64,000 nucleotides of DNA from DASTFY01 sp963813375 (lineage in GTDB: Bacteria; Actinomycetota; Acidimicrobiia; Acidimicrobiales; Ilumatobacteraceae), in NCBI GenBank assembly GCA_963813375.1, contig CAWEYT010000010.1:124001-188000 (forward strand). Direction: 5' to 3'. The notes beneath the pieces are model-generated. The model made no database searches. It saw only the letters and a program-made list of their open reading frames with translations, and was not told the DNA's origin. Below are positions 9,129 to 18,828 of the stretch, in pieces. Within the stretch, counting starts at the first letter, position 1; each line of letters begins with the position of its first letter. Both the position numbers and the translations under genes were made by a program.

Positions 9129-9884
9129 TCAATCGGCGGTCCGCGATGACGTGCCGGCTTCGAGGCCCCGGCGCTCCTCGGGGGTCAGCAGGCGCCACTG
9201 TCCCGGCGGCAGCCGGCGGTCGGTGACGGGGCCGATCCGCACCCGCACGAGGCGCTCGACCGGGTGCCCGACCGCGTCCAGCATCCTCCGAACCTGCCGG
9301 TTGCGACCCTCGTGGATCGTGATGCGCACCAGGCCGGGCGTCGGCTGGCTGGCCTCGGCCGGCGCGGTCTGCCCGTCCTCGAGCTCGATCCCCTCGCGGA
9401 GGCGACGGAGGGCGCCGGGACCGAGCGGCCGGGCCACCTGGGCCAGGTACTCCTTCTCGACGCCGAAGCTGGGATGCGTGAGGCGGTGGGCGAGCTCGCC
9501 GTCGTTGGTGAGGAGGAGCAGCCCTTCGGTCTCGGCATCGAGTCGACCCACGGGGAACACCCGGGGCTCGGCCGGGACCAGGTCCACGACGGTCGGCCGC
9601 CCGTGGGTGTCCTTCGACGTCGTGACGACGCCGGCCGGCTTGTTGAGCAGGTAGTGGACCAGGCCCGGCTTCACGGTGACCGGATGGCCGTCGACCTCCA
9701 CCCGGTCGTGATCCACGAGGACTCGCCAACCCAGGCGGGCGAGCTGTCCGTTGACGTGGACGCGGCCCGACGCGATCAGGTCCTCGCAGACGCGGCGGCT
9801 GCCGTAGCCCCGCTGGGCCAGCACCTTCTGGAGGCGCTCCCCCGTCGATCCGTCGCCCGGGCCGTCCGGCTGGCGCTCAGGCAC
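9129..9884 (-). CDS. rluB: Ribosomal large subunit pseudouridine synthase (RluB type)
   Basis: This encodes 251 aa with an N-terminal S4 RNA-binding domain (GERLQKVLAQRGYGSRR ... GRVHVNGQLA) and a C-terminal RsuA/RluB catalytic domain: YLLNKPAGVVTT, the active-site motif GRLDAETEGLLLLTNDGELAHRL with catalytic Asp, and EGRNRQVRRML. It modifies uridine in 23S rRNA. The start is taken as GTG 9884, which overlaps the probable scpB stop at 9877 and sits close to the S4 domain; the longer open frame runs antiparallel-free through scpB and scpA because of their frame breaks. The scpA-scpB-rluB order is conserved in actinobacteria. Confidence 0.88.
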   Translation of the reverse strand: MPERQPDGPGDGSTGERLQKVLAQRGYGSRRVCEDLIASGRVHVNGQLARLGWRVLVDHDRVEVDGHPVTVKPGLVHYLLNKPAGVVTTSKDTHGRPTVVDLVPAEPRVFPVGRLDAETEGLLLLTNDGELAHRLTHPSFGVEKEYLAQVARPLGPGALRRLREGIELEDGQTAPAEASQPTPGLVRITIHEGRNRQVRRMLDAVGHPVERLVRVRIGPVTDRRLPPGQWRLLTPEERRGLEAGTSSRTAD

Positions 9885-10603
9885 CACCGTCGGGGGCCGG
9901 TGCAGGCTCGGTGCCGGTCCCGCCGTCGCCGGCTCCGGTCCCGGCCGTTGACGTCGGCGCCCTCGTCGAGATGGAGCGACGTGTCCACCCGCAGGCCGGT
10001 CTCCAAGGCCTCGACCACCTCGGCGCCCGGGACGAAGTCGGCGATCGGCGGCAGCTCGGCCACCGAGTCCAGCCCCAGCCGCTCCAGGAACTGGCCCGTC
10101 GTCCCCCAGAGCACCGCCTGCCCCGGCCCTGGGTCCCGGCCGACCTGGTCGACGTACCCCCGGCTCTGCAGGGTGCGCAGGACGGCGTCGGGGTCGACAC
10201 CGCGGATCGACGCGATCTGGGCGCGGGAGATGGGCTGCTTGTAGGCGACGATGGCCAGCGTCTCCAGCGCCGCCGCCGAGAGCCGCGCGCTCTGGCCTTC
10301 CAGCACGAAGCGCTCGACGTACGGCGCGAGGTCCGGATGGCTCTGGTACCGGTAGCCGCCGGCCACCCGCACGAGCTGGAAGCCGTGGCCGGCCTCGTCG
10401 TACGCCTCGGCCAGCCGCCGGCACAGCTCCTCCACGGTGACGACGGGAAGCTCCAGGAGCTGGGCCAGGAGGTCCGGAGGGACGGGCTCGGTGGCGACCA
10501 GCACGATGGCCTCGATGGCCCGCACCACGTCGGCCGGTTCGTCCGGCCGTCCGGGACGGTCGAGATCGACGAAGAGCTCGCCGGCGTCGCTCCGCTCGGT
10601 CAC
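9877..10603 (-). CDS. scpB: Segregation and condensation protein B (probable frame break)
   Basis: ScpB is a winged-helix kleisin partner that works with ScpA and SMC in chromosome condensation. The GTG start at 10603 lies 3 bp after scpA. Family parts are AIEAIVLVATEPVPPDLLA, GFQLVRVAGGYRYQSHPD, LSAAALETLAIVAYKQPISRAQI and GVDPDAVLRTLQSRGYV. After residue about 215 the raw frame turns arginine-rich and runs on to 9776 inside rluB. A one-base shift near 9955 (GGCCGGGACC) instead gives a short Gly/Thr/Pro tail and TGA at 9877, overlapping the rluB start; I favour that. If no shift exists, the gene ends at 9776. Confidence 0.87.
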
Positions 10604-10606
10604 GGC

Positions 10607-11402
10607 CTAGCCCTCGTAGTCGTCGATGGCGCCGGCCGCGGCCCGCACCAGCTCGCCGTCGCCGTCGAGGTCGCCACCCGTCCAGCACACCTCGATCTCG
10701 CCGAACGCGCCGGCCTGGTCGAGGTCGACGAGGCCCTGCTTGAACAGCTCCAGCAGGGCCAGGAAGCGGACGATGACCTCCATCCGCTCCACCAGGCCGT
10801 CCGTCAGGCGCCGGAAGGTGATGCGGCCGATGCGGGGCAGCTCCTCGACCAGCTCGGCGACCGTCTCGGCCACCGACAGCCGGATCGGCGCCACGTGGGT
10901 GAGGTCCACGCGAGGCACAGGCCGCGGCGCCGTGGCCCGCAGGAAGGCGGTCCGCACGTCGAGCGCCGACACTCCTTCGAGGAGGTCGGGCGTCAGGGCG
11001 ACGAACCGCTCCTCGGGCCCGGCCCGCCGGGGGAACGAGCGCGACGCGTGGTCGGACGAGCCGACGGAGCACGCCAGCCGCGTCCTTGAAGGTCTTGCAG
11101 TCGAGGAGGCGGGCCAGGAGCAGGTCACGCTCCTCCCACAGCACGAGCTCGTCGTCGAGGTCGACACCCTCGCGCTCGGGGAGCAGCCGGCGGGCCTTGA
11201 GCTCCACCAGCGTGGCGGCGATGAGGAGGAACTCGGTGGCCACGTCGAGGTCGAGGGCCTCCATGCGGTCCACCTCGGCCAGATAGGCGTCGACGATGCG
11301 GGCGAGGGAGATCTCGTACAGGTCGACCTGTTCGCGCAGGATCAGGTGCAGCAGCAGGTCGAAGGGGCCCTCGTAGACCTCGGTCGACACCTCGTACGGC
11401 AC
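10607..11402 (-). CDS. scpA: Segregation and condensation protein A (frame break)
   Basis: ScpA is the kleisin subunit bridging SMC heads. From GTG 11402 the N-terminus reads YEVSTEVYEGPFDLLLHLI and LDVATEFLLIAATLVELKARRLLP, the family signature. Near 11070 the frame changes, and the C-terminal part continues as EERFVALTPDLLEG, GRITFRRL and VIVRFLALLELFKQGLVDL, the winged helix that contacts SMC, to TAG at 10607. Joined length is about 264 aa, normal for the family. TACCCT lies 6 nt upstream of the GTG, and trpS diverges from the same 126-bp gap. Confidence 0.88.
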
Positions 11403-11408
11403 GGTTCG

Positions 11409-11414
11409 AGGGTA
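11409..11414 (-). promoter_or_regulatory. Leaderless -10 box for scpA-scpB-rluB
   Basis: TACCCT on the minus strand lies 6 nt (CGAACC) before the GTG of scpA. Confidence 0.5.
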
Positions 11415-11514
11415 CCCGCCGGCACCCTCGCGACTGCGGCATCCCCGCCTCGGGAGCGGCCCGGAACGTGGCGGACCGGGCCGAATGCCACGCGCCGCGA
11501 ACAGCCCTCGCCAC

Positions 11515-11520
11515 TAGCCT
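11515..11520 (+). promoter_or_regulatory. Leaderless -10 box for trpS
   Basis: TAGCCT lies 8 nt (GACCGGCC) before the GTG of trpS. There is no Shine-Dalgarno sequence. Confidence 0.5.
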
Positions 11521-11528
11521 GACCGGCC

Positions 11529-12515
11529 GTGACCAGGGTTCTCTCGTGCATCCAGCCCACCGGTGAGGTCCATCTCGGCAACTACCTGGGCGCGCTGCGG
11601 AACTGGGTCATCGGTCAGCACACCTGCGATGCGTTCCACGGGATCGTCGACCTCCACGCCCTCACCGTGCCCCAGGAGCCCGGTGTGGTCGGGCGTCAGA
11701 CGCTGGAGCTGGCGGCGACGCTCTACGCCGTGGGCCTGGACCCGGACGTCGCCACGGTGTTCGTGCAGAGCCACCTCCCGGAGCATTCCCAGCTCTGCTG
11801 GATCATGGAGTGCACGGTGGCCGTCGGCGAGCTCCAGCGCATGGTCCAGTTCAAGGAGAAGTCGGCCAAGCAGTCCGGGTTCATCTCGGCCGGCCTGCTC
11901 ACGTACCCCGCGCTGCAGGCGGCCGACATCCTCCTGTACGACGCCGACGAGGTTCCCGTCGGCGAGGACCAGCGCCAGCACGTCGAGATCACGCGCGACA
12001 TCGCCATCCGGTTCAACCACCACTTCGGCGAGACGTTCGTGGTGCCCAAGGCGGTGCTCCCGCGAGCGGGTGCCCGGGTGATGGACCTGCAGGAGCCCAC
12101 GGCCAAGATGTCGAAGTCGACCGCGTCCGAGGCCGGCGTGATCAACCTCTACGACGACCCCGCGGCCATCGTGAGGAAGTTCAAGCGGGCGGTCACGGAC
12201 TCCGGGTCCGAGGTCCTCTTCGACCGGGCCGCGAAGCCAGGCGTGTCGAACCTGCTGGAGATCCAGTCCGCCGCCACCGGGCGATCGCCCGAGGACATCG
12301 CCACCGGCTACGCGCAGTACGGCCCTCTCAAGGCGGACACAGGCGAGGCCGTGGTCGAGCTCCTCCGCCCGGTCCAGGAGCGCTATCGCGAGCTGATGGC
12401 CGATCCGGCCGAGCTGGCCCGCCTCCTGGCCAAGGGAGCGGACAAGGCCCGTGCCGTCGCGGCCAAGACGCTGACCCGGGCCTACGACGCCGTCGGCCTG
12501 CTCCCCGCGGGCTGA
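11529..12515 (+). CDS. trpS: Tryptophan-tRNA ligase
   Basis: This class I aminoacyl-tRNA synthetase charges tRNA-Trp. It is 328 aa, normal length. The HIGH-type signature is PTGEVHLGNYLGAL at residues 11-24, the tryptophan pocket includes YPALQAADILLYDAD, and the KMSKS loop is present unchanged near residue 197 (PTAKMSKST). The GTG start follows a TAGCCT box by 8 nt. It lies upstream of the FAD/GcvT gene on the same strand, which has its own -10-like box. Confidence 0.95.
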   Translation: MTRVLSCIQPTGEVHLGNYLGALRNWVIGQHTCDAFHGIVDLHALTVPQEPGVVGRQTLELAATLYAVGLDPDVATVFVQSHLPEHSQLCWIMECTVAVGELQRMVQFKEKSAKQSGFISAGLLTYPALQAADILLYDADEVPVGEDQRQHVEITRDIAIRFNHHFGETFVVPKAVLPRAGARVMDLQEPTAKMSKSTASEAGVINLYDDPAAIVRKFKRAVTDSGSEVLFDRAAKPGVSNLLEIQSAATGRSPEDIATGYAQYGPLKADTGEAVVELLRPVQERYRELMADPAELARLLAKGADKARAVAAKTLTRAYDAVGLLPAG

Positions 12516-12550
12516 CGACCTGCCCCCACCGGCCAGGTGCCGGTGCTGCC

Positions 12551-12556
12551 TACGCT
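12551..12556 (+). promoter_or_regulatory. Leaderless -10 box for the FAD/GcvT gene
   Basis: TACGCT lies 7 nt (GCCCGCC) before the ATG at 12564. Confidence 0.5.
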
Positions 12557-12563
12557 GCCCGCC

Positions 12564-15028
12564 ATGGCTGATCCGGTCCTCCCTCAGCGCGCCCGCGTCG
12601 TCGTCGTGGGCGGCGGTGTCATCGGCTGCTCCGTCGCCTACCACCTGGCCCACGCGGGCTGGACGGACGTGCTGCTGCTCGAACGGGACCAGCTCACGTC
12701 CGGGACGACCTGGCACTCGGCCGGGTTGATCGTCACGTTCGGCTCGACGTCGGAGACGTCGACGGCCATGCGGGTGTACACCCGGGACCTGTATGCCCGC
12801 CTCGAGGAGGAGACCGGGCTCTCGACGGGGTTCAAACCGGTCGGCTTCATCGAGGTCGCCACGGACGCCGACCGCCTCGAGGAGTACCGGCGGGTCGCGG
12901 CCTTCAACCGCTACCTCGGCGTGGACGTCCACGAGATCTCGGCCACCGAGGTGGCGGAGCTGTTCCCCCTGGCCCGCACCGACGACATCCTCGCCGGGTT
13001 CTACGTGCCTCAGGACGGACGCGCCAACCCGGCCGACGTCACGCAGTCGCTGGCCAGGGGGGCGCGGCAGCTCGGCGTGCGGATCGTCCAGGGCGCGCCG
13101 GTGACCGGCTTCCTCACCGATCACGGCGCGGTCGCCGGCGTCCGCACGCCCTACGGCGACGTCGAGGCCGAGGTGGTCGTCAACTGCGCCGGCATGTGGG
13201 CGCGTGAGCTCGGCGAGCTGGCCGGGGTCACGATCCCGCTCCAGGCGGCCGAGCACTACTACCTCATCACCGAGCAGATCGAGGGCCTGAGCGGCTCGTG
13301 GCCCGTCCTGGAGGATCCGGGCTCCTACGGCTACTTCCGGGAGGAGGTCGGCGGGCTCATGCTCGGCCTGTTCGAGCCGGTCTGTGCGCCGTGGATGGTG
13401 GGCGGCATCCCGGCGGACTTCTCGTTCGGTTCGATCCCGCCCGACTGGGATCGCATGGGTCCCTACGTCGAGAAGGCCATGCAGCGCGTCCCCGTGACCA
13501 TGGAGACAGGGATCCGGACGTTCTTCTGCGGCCCCGAGAGCTTCACGCCGGACCTCCAACCCGTGGTGGGCGAGGCACCCGAGCTCAGGAACTACTTCGT
13601 GGCCGCCGGGCTCAACTCGATCGGCATCCTCACCGGGGGCGGGCTGGGCCGCGTGCTGGCCCATTGGATCACGACCGGGCAGCCCGACGTCGACGTGACG
13701 GGCTTCAACATCGACCGGCTGCACCGGTACCAGACCAACCCCGAGTACCGGGCCACCCGCACGGTGGAATCGCTCGGCCTCGTGTACCAGTGCCACTACC
13801 CGAACCGTTCGATGCAGACGGCCCGCGGCGCCAAGCGTTCCCCGGTCCATGACCGGCTGGCCGCGGCCGGCGCCCGCTTCCGCGACGTGAGCGGATGGGA
13901 GGGCGCCGATTGGTACCTGCCCCCGGGGTCACCGGCCGTCTCGCAGGAGCTCACCTGGGGCCGGCCGCCCTGGTTCCCTCACTGGCAGGCCGAGCACGAC
14001 GCGGCGCGTGAGGGCGTGATCGTCATGGACATGTCGTTCATGTCCAAGTTCCTCGTCCAGGGACGCGACGCCGGTGCGCGCCTCAACCACCTGTCGGCCA
14101 ACGACGTGGATGCCGAGCCCGGCACGATCACCTACACGCAGTGGCTCGACGCCTCCGGGCGGCTGCAGGCCGACCTCACGGTCACCAAGCTCGACGGCGA
14201 CCGCTTCTGGGTGGTGGCCACCGACACCGCGCACCGCCACGTCGAGACCCTGATGCGGCGGGCGTTCGACGGCAGTCATGCCTTCGTCGCCGACATGACC
14301 TCGGCCGCGGGCCCAGCTCAACGTCCAGGGCCCGCTGTCGCGCGAGCTGCTCCAACCGCTCACGTCCGCAGACCTCTCCAACGAGGCGTTCCCGTTCCGC
14401 TCGGCGCGCGAAGATCGACCTGGGGTTCGCGCGCGTGCTGTGCGTGCGCATCACCTACCTGGGCGAGCTGGGATACGAGCTCTACATCCCGGCCGAGCAA
14501 GCCGTCCACGTCTACGACCGCGTCGTCGAAGGCGGGACCGCCGTCGGCCTACGTCACGCCGGGCTCAAGGCGCTGGCCAGCCTGCGCATGGAGAAGGGCT
14601 ACCGCGACTACGGGCACGACATCGACAACACGGACTCCGTCATCGAGGCCGGCCTGGGGTTCTTCGTCGACCTCGACAAGCCGGCCGGGTTCGTCGGGCG
14701 GGACGCGGTCGCCGCCGCGAAGGCGGCGGGACCGCCGACACGGCGCCTGGTCCAGGTCCTGGTGACCGATCCCGACCCGCTGCTCTTCCACGCCGAGGTC
14801 GTCCACCGCGACGGCGTCCCCGTCGGGTACGTCCGGGCCGCGTCGTACGGCCACACCCTCGGTGGGGCGGTCGGCCTGGCCATGGTGGAGGGCCAGGCCG
14901 GCCAGCCCGTGACCCAGGCCTGGCTGGACGCCGGCACATGGGAGGTCGACATCGCCGGTCGGCGCTACCCGGCCCTGGCGTCGATCCGCCCGCTCTACGA
15001 CCCCGACATGAAGCGCGTCCGCTCCTGA
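12564..15028 (+). CDS. FAD-dependent oxidoreductase fused to GcvT domain (two frame breaks)
   Basis: This encodes about 821 aa of the dimethylglycine/sarcosine dehydrogenase type. The N-terminal half is a DAO-family flavoprotein: VVVVGGGVIGCSVAYHL (FAD loop) and SGTTWHSAGL, where the histidine is the usual covalent flavin site; GLNSIGILTGGGLG follows near residue 355. The C-terminal half is a GcvT/aminomethyltransferase domain that binds tetrahydrofolate and accepts the released one-carbon unit. The frame changes near 14310 and back near 14410, around the LNVQGPLSRELL segment; both look like single-base errors. N-methylated glycine derivatives are the likely substrates, but the exact one is inferred. 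Confidence 0.85.
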
Positions 15029-15060
15029 CGACACCGGCCGTCCCGCATCGATGTCGGTCA

Positions 15061-15083
15061 GGATCGGCGCCGACCGCCGATCC
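15061..15083. terminator. Perfect inverted repeat between convergent genes
   Basis: GGATCGGCG-CCGAC-CGCCGATCC is a 9-bp perfect stem with a 5-nt loop in the 73-bp gap between the FAD/GcvT gene and the HD protein gene. It lacks a T-tract. The position suggests a bidirectional terminator. Confidence 0.5.
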
Positions 15084-15101
15084 GGACGACATGGGCGAGG
15101 C

Positions 15102-15575
15102 TCAGATGTCGTCGGCGGCCCGCAGCGCGTCGGCCGCAGGGCCTGATCCCGTCCCGGCCACCAGGGCGACCGTCACCGGCTCGCTGCCGGCCTGCTGGCA
15201 CCAGCGGGCGCCGATCTCCTCGTGCGCCCGGTACGTCGCGAACCTGCCCGTCGCCCACTGCGCCGGGACGAGGGTGGCGACGACCCGCCCGGCCGTCCCG
15301 AGCCGGGCCTCGACCTTGCCGACGTCGTGCAGGAGCGCCCCGGCCGTCTCGGCGCGAGTGGCGCCGGGTCGCGAGGACAGGAAGCGGTGGGCCACCTCGA
15401 CCGCGTGGCGACGGTCCTGCGGAACCATCCGGCGCCAGAGCGGGATCTCGACCGGGAGCAGGAGCGACTCCGCCCAGGCCTCGTCCTCGGCCGACGGCGG
15501 CCGCCGTGACAGCGAACCGGCGAAACGACGGACGAGGTGGCCGGCGTGGGCCCACCTCGGCCCCAGCCCGCTCAC
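15102..15575 (-). CDS. HD-domain hydrolase-like protein
   Basis: This encodes 157 aa with a small HD phosphohydrolase domain: HAVEVAHRFL near residue 57, the metal-binding pair ALLHDVGKVEA near residue 82 and HEEIGARW near residue 119. This family hydrolyses phosphate esters, often nucleotides, with divalent metal; the substrate is unknown. The N-terminus carries MVPQDRRHAVEVA, common in actinobacterial proteins of this kind. Its GTG start overlaps the xerD stop by four bases (GTGA), so it is co-translated with xerD, pyrG and the NUDIX gene. Confidence 0.78.
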   Translation of the reverse strand: MSGLGPRWAHAGHLVRRFAGSLSRRPPSAEDEAWAESLLLPVEIPLWRRMVPQDRRHAVEVAHRFLSSRPGATRAETAGALLHDVGKVEARLGTAGRVVATLVPAQWATGRFATYRAHEEIGARWCQQAGSEPVTVALVAGTGSGPAADALRAADDI

Positions 15576-16507
15576 CGCCGGTGTGCTCGGGGATGCGCGG
15601 CGTCGAAGGCGCGCCGCAGCCGCTCCGTCGACACCTTCGTGTACACCTGCGTCGTCGAGATCGAGGCGTGGCCGAGCAGCTCCTGCACGACGCGGAGGTC
15701 AGCTCCATGGTCCAGCATGTGGGTGGCGCAGGAGTGCCGCAGCACATGCGGGCTGAGGTGGTCCGACAACCCGGCCCGCTCGCCGTACGCGGTGACGATG
15801 GCCCACCCCGCCTGGCGGGAGAGGCGTCCACCGCGCTGGTTGAGGAACATCGCCTCCGCGTCGCCGCGGCGCGCCCACCGGGCGGGAACCAGGCGCGGCC
15901 GGCCGGCCGGCCCGAGCCACTCGGCCACGGCCGCCAGGGCCGGCCGGCCGACCGGCACGATCCGCTCCTTCGCCCCCTTGCCGAACACCCGGACCAGCGC
16001 GCTCTCCGGGTCGATGTCGCCGAGCGAGAGCCCGCACAGCTCGCTGATGCGCATCCCGGTGCCATAGAGCAGCTCGAGCACGGCGCGGTCCCGGCGGTGG
16101 ACGGCGTCGTTGCCCACCACGGCGCCGAGCAACGCGGTGACCGCCTCCTCCGAGAGCGGCTTGGGGAGACCGGAGGGCACGCGGGGCGCCGCCACGTCGG
16201 CCGCGGGGTCGGTCGTGGCCCGGCCCTCCTCGGCCAGGAAGCGGTGGAGGCCGCGGACCGCGGCCGTGGCCCGGGCCACGGAGGCGGGCGCCTGCCCGCC
16301 GGCGCGGAGGTGCCCGACGTAGGCCGTCACGTCGCTCTCGGCGACGTCGCTCAGCGCCCGGCCCCGCTCGTCCAGCCACCGGCAGTAGGCGGTGAGGTCG
16401 CGCCGGTACGCGCCGAGCGTGTTGCGGGACCGCCCACGCTCCACCGCCAGCCAGGTCAGGAACTCCTCGACGTCGAGGGGCAGCCCCGGGGCGAGCGTGG
16501 CGGTCAC
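15572..16507 (-). CDS. xerD: Tyrosine recombinase XerD
   Basis: This encodes 311 aa of the XerC/XerD family, which resolves chromosome dimers at dif. The N-terminal SAM-like domain (FLTWLAVERGRSRNTLGAYRRDL) is followed by a catalytic domain with all active residues: Arg153 in GMRISELCGL, Lys177 in FGKGAKERIVPV, His254 and Arg257 in HVLRHSCATHML, His280 in LLGHASIS and nucleophile Tyr289. The GTG start overlaps the NUDIX stop by four bases. The pyrG-NUDIX-xerD order is the same as in M. tuberculosis, where this gene is xerD; no dif site is seen here. Confidence 0.9.
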   Translation of the reverse strand: MTATLAPGLPLDVEEFLTWLAVERGRSRNTLGAYRRDLTAYCRWLDERGRALSDVAESDVTAYVGHLRAGGQAPASVARATAAVRGLHRFLAEEGRATTDPAADVAAPRVPSGLPKPLSEEAVTALLGAVVGNDAVHRRDRAVLELLYGTGMRISELCGLSLGDIDPESALVRVFGKGAKERIVPVGRPALAAVAEWLGPAGRPRLVPARWARRGDAEAMFLNQRGGRLSRQAGWAIVTAYGERAGLSDHLSPHVLRHSCATHMLDHGADLRVVQELLGHASISTTQVYTKVSTERLRRAFDAAHPRAHRR

Positions 16508-17076
16508 CGGCCGGCCGGCCCGAGCCGGGCGTCGACGAGCAGCAGGCCGATCACCGCCGCCGCGTTGACGATCTCGCCCGCCCGGGCCTGCCGGATGGCC
16601 TCGTCCAGCGGCAGGTGCACGACCGTCATGTGGGTCTCCTCCGGACCGTGCGCCTCCCGGGACACCCGACGGAGGTCCGAGGCGACGTAGAGCGTCATCG
16701 TGGCGTCGGTCAGCCCCGGGGACGGCACGTACTCGCTCAGATGCTCCATCCGGCCGGCGGTGTAGCCCGTCTCCTCCGCCAGCTCCCGCTGGGCGGTCTC
16801 CTCGGGCGGCTCGCCGTCGACGTCGCGCATGCCGGCGGGCAGCTCGAGCATCGTGGCGTCGAACGCCGCCCGATACTGGTCCACGAGCACCACCGAGGGG
16901 GACCCCTCGGCATCGAACAGCAGCGGCACGACCGCCACCGCTCCGGGTGAGCGGACGAAGTGCCGGTCGAACGCCTCCCCGTCCGGGCTCTCGAAATCGG
17001 CCGCGACCAGCTTCCAGATGCCCCACTCGTGGACGACTCGCTCGTCGATCTGGCGGAAGCCCGACGGGCCCGTCAT
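16504..17076 (-). CDS. NUDIX hydrolase (ADP-ribose pyrophosphatase type)
   Basis: This encodes 190 aa with a complete Nudix box near residues 81-104, GMRDVDGEPPEETAQRELAE followed by ETGY, matching GX5EX7REUXEEXGU. The upstream proline-rich loop LELPAG and the segment VAVVPLL are typical of ADP-ribose pyrophosphatases. It hydrolyses nucleoside diphosphate derivatives in the cytoplasm. The ATG overlaps the pyrG stop as ATGA and the end overlaps xerD, so it is translationally coupled on both sides. Confidence 0.88.
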   Translation of the reverse strand: MTGPSGFRQIDERVVHEWGIWKLVAADFESPDGEAFDRHFVRSPGAVAVVPLLFDAEGSPSVVLVDQYRAAFDATMLELPAGMRDVDGEPPEETAQRELAEETGYTAGRMEHLSEYVPSPGLTDATMTLYVASDLRRVSREAHGPEETHMTVVHLPLDEAIRQARAGEIVNAAAVIGLLLVDARLGPAGR

Positions 17077-18731
17077 GCGGCCGAGACGCCCTCGCCGCTC
17101 ACCGGGATGAGGTGCGGGTTGCGGCCTTCGCGGCGCACCAGTGCCGCGGTGACCAGCTCCCGGAACAGAGGGTGGGGCCGGTCGGGCCTGCTCTTGAACT
17201 CGGGATGGGCCTGCGTGCCGACGTAGAAGGGGTGCCCGTCGAGCTCGACGAACTCCACCAGGCGCTTGTCCGGTGACGTCCCGCAGAGCACGAACCCGCC
17301 GGCCTCGAAGCGGGAGCGGTAGGCGTTGTTGAACTCGTACCGGTGCCGGTGGCGCTCGCTGACGACGGGCTCGCCGTAGGCCTCGAAGACCTTCGTGCCG
17401 GGGGTCAGCACGGCGTAGTAGGCGCCGAGGCGCATCGTGCCGCCCATGTCCGAGACGTCACGCTGGTCGTGCATGATGTCGATGACCGGGTGCGGGCTGC
17501 TGGCATCGAACTCGCTGGAGTTGGCGCCCGTCAGACCGAGCACGTTGCGGGCGAACTCGATGGTCATGACCTGCAGCCCCAGGCACAGGCCGAGGCAGGG
17601 GATGTCGTGCTCGCGGGCGTAGGTGGCAGCGGCGATCTTCCCCTCGATGCCCCGCACGCCGAACCCGCCGGGGATCACGATCCCGTCGAGGTCTGACAGC
17701 CGTCCGGCGGCGAGGAGGCCCTCGACGTCCTCGGCCTGGATCCAGTCGATCTCGACCTTGGCCTCGTGGTGGAAGCCGGCGTGGCGCAGGCTCTCGGCCA
17801 CCGAGAGGTAGGCGTCGGGAAGGGCGACGTACTTGCCGATCAGCCCGATGCGGACCGGCCGCCCGCGCTGCGTTGCGGCCTCCTCCGCGCGCTCCACGAC
17901 GACCTCCCACGGTGCGAGGTCGATCGGGGCGTCGAGCCGCAGGACGTCGCACACCACGGCGTCCAGGCCCTCGTCGTGGAGGATGAGCGGCAGCTCGTAG
18001 ATGTTGCGGGCGTCGGCCGCGTTGACCACCGCCCGCTCCTCGACGTCGCAGAGGTTGGAGATCTTGCGCTTGAGCGAGTCGCTGATCGGCTCGGAGCTCC
18101 GGCACACGATGACGTCCGGCTGGATCCCACGGCTGCGCAACTCCGTCACGGAGTGCTGGGTGGGCTTGGTCTTCTGCTCGCCGGACGGACCGATGAACGG
18201 GACCAGCGTGACGTGCACGTAGCAGACGTTGTCCCTCCCCGCCTCCTTGCGGTACTGCCGGATGGCCTCGAGGAAGGGCAGGATCTCGATGTCGCCGACC
18301 GTGCCGCCCACCTCGGTGATCACGACGTCGACATCGTCGGTGGCCAGGCGCCGGATGCGCCGCTTGATCTCGTCCGTGATGTGGGGGATGACCTGGACGG
18401 TGCTGCCGAGGTAGTCGCCCCGACGCTCGGCGGCGAGGACGGCCTGGTAGATCGATCCGGTGGTGGCGTTCGAGCTGCGGCAGAGGTTCTCGTCGATGAA
18501 GCGCTCGTAGTGGCCGAGGTCGAGGTCGGTCTCGCCGCCGTCGTCCGTGACGAACACCTCGCCGTGCTCGAACGGGTTCATCGTCCCCGGATCGACATTG
18601 ATGTAGGGGTCGAGCTTCTGGATCGTGACCCTGAGGCCCCGGAGCTTGAGCAGTCGCCCCAGCGAGGAAGCGGTGATCCCCTTGCCGAGGGAGCTCACCA
18701 CGCCGCCAGTCACGAAGATGTGCTTGGGCAC
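17073..18731 (-). CDS. pyrG: CTP synthase
   Basis: This makes CTP from UTP, ATP and glutamine. It is 552 aa, normal length. The N-terminal synthetase domain opens with KHIFVTGGVVSSLGKG and has KLDPYINVDPGTMNPFEHGE and EVGGTVGDIE. The C-terminal class I glutamine amidotransferase domain has the oxyanion strand IVIPGGFGVRG, the nucleophile elbow PCLGLCLGLQ and the catalytic His-Glu in AHPEFKSRP. The GTG start at 18731 is preceded by GGGAGG. A -10-like TAAGCT and a 7-bp palindrome lie in the leader. Confidence 0.97.
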   Translation of the reverse strand: MPKHIFVTGGVVSSLGKGITASSLGRLLKLRGLRVTIQKLDPYINVDPGTMNPFEHGEVFVTDDGGETDLDLGHYERFIDENLCRSSNATTGSIYQAVLAAERRGDYLGSTVQVIPHITDEIKRRIRRLATDDVDVVITEVGGTVGDIEILPFLEAIRQYRKEAGRDNVCYVHVTLVPFIGPSGEQKTKPTQHSVTELRSRGIQPDVIVCRSSEPISDSLKRKISNLCDVEERAVVNAADARNIYELPLILHDEGLDAVVCDVLRLDAPIDLAPWEVVVERAEEAATQRGRPVRIGLIGKYVALPDAYLSVAESLRHAGFHHEAKVEIDWIQAEDVEGLLAAGRLSDLDGIVIPGGFGVRGIEGKIAAATYAREHDIPCLGLCLGLQVMTIEFARNVLGLTGANSSEFDASSPHPVIDIMHDQRDVSDMGGTMRLGAYYAVLTPGTKVFEAYGEPVVSERHRHRYEFNNAYRSRFEAGGFVLCGTSPDKRLVEFVELDGHPFYVGTQAHPEFKSRPDRPHPLFRELVTAALVRREGRNPHLIPVSGEGVSAA

Positions 18732-18751
18732 GACCCCGGCCTCCCGTCACT

Positions 18752-18777
18752 CGATCCCATGACGGGATCGCAGCTTA
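18752..18777 (-). promoter_or_regulatory. pyrG promoter box and leader palindrome
   Basis: On the minus strand TAAGCT (18772-18777) is a good -10 box. Transcription starting about 7 nt downstream would begin in the palindrome CGATCCC-GTCAT-GGGATCG (18752-18770), about 20 nt before the GGGAGG ribosome site of pyrG. A hairpin at the 5' end of the mRNA is therefore likely. Confidence 0.45.
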
Positions 18778-18828
18778 CCGCGACCACCCCGGGACCCGCG
18801 GATGGTGCTCGGATGACGAGTCGCCACC

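Noticed and set aside
11514..13850. A 778-codon open frame on the minus strand across trpS and the FAD/GcvT gene
   Set aside because: It is antisense to two genes with clear family motifs, has no recognisable domain, and long antisense frames are common in GC-rich DNA.
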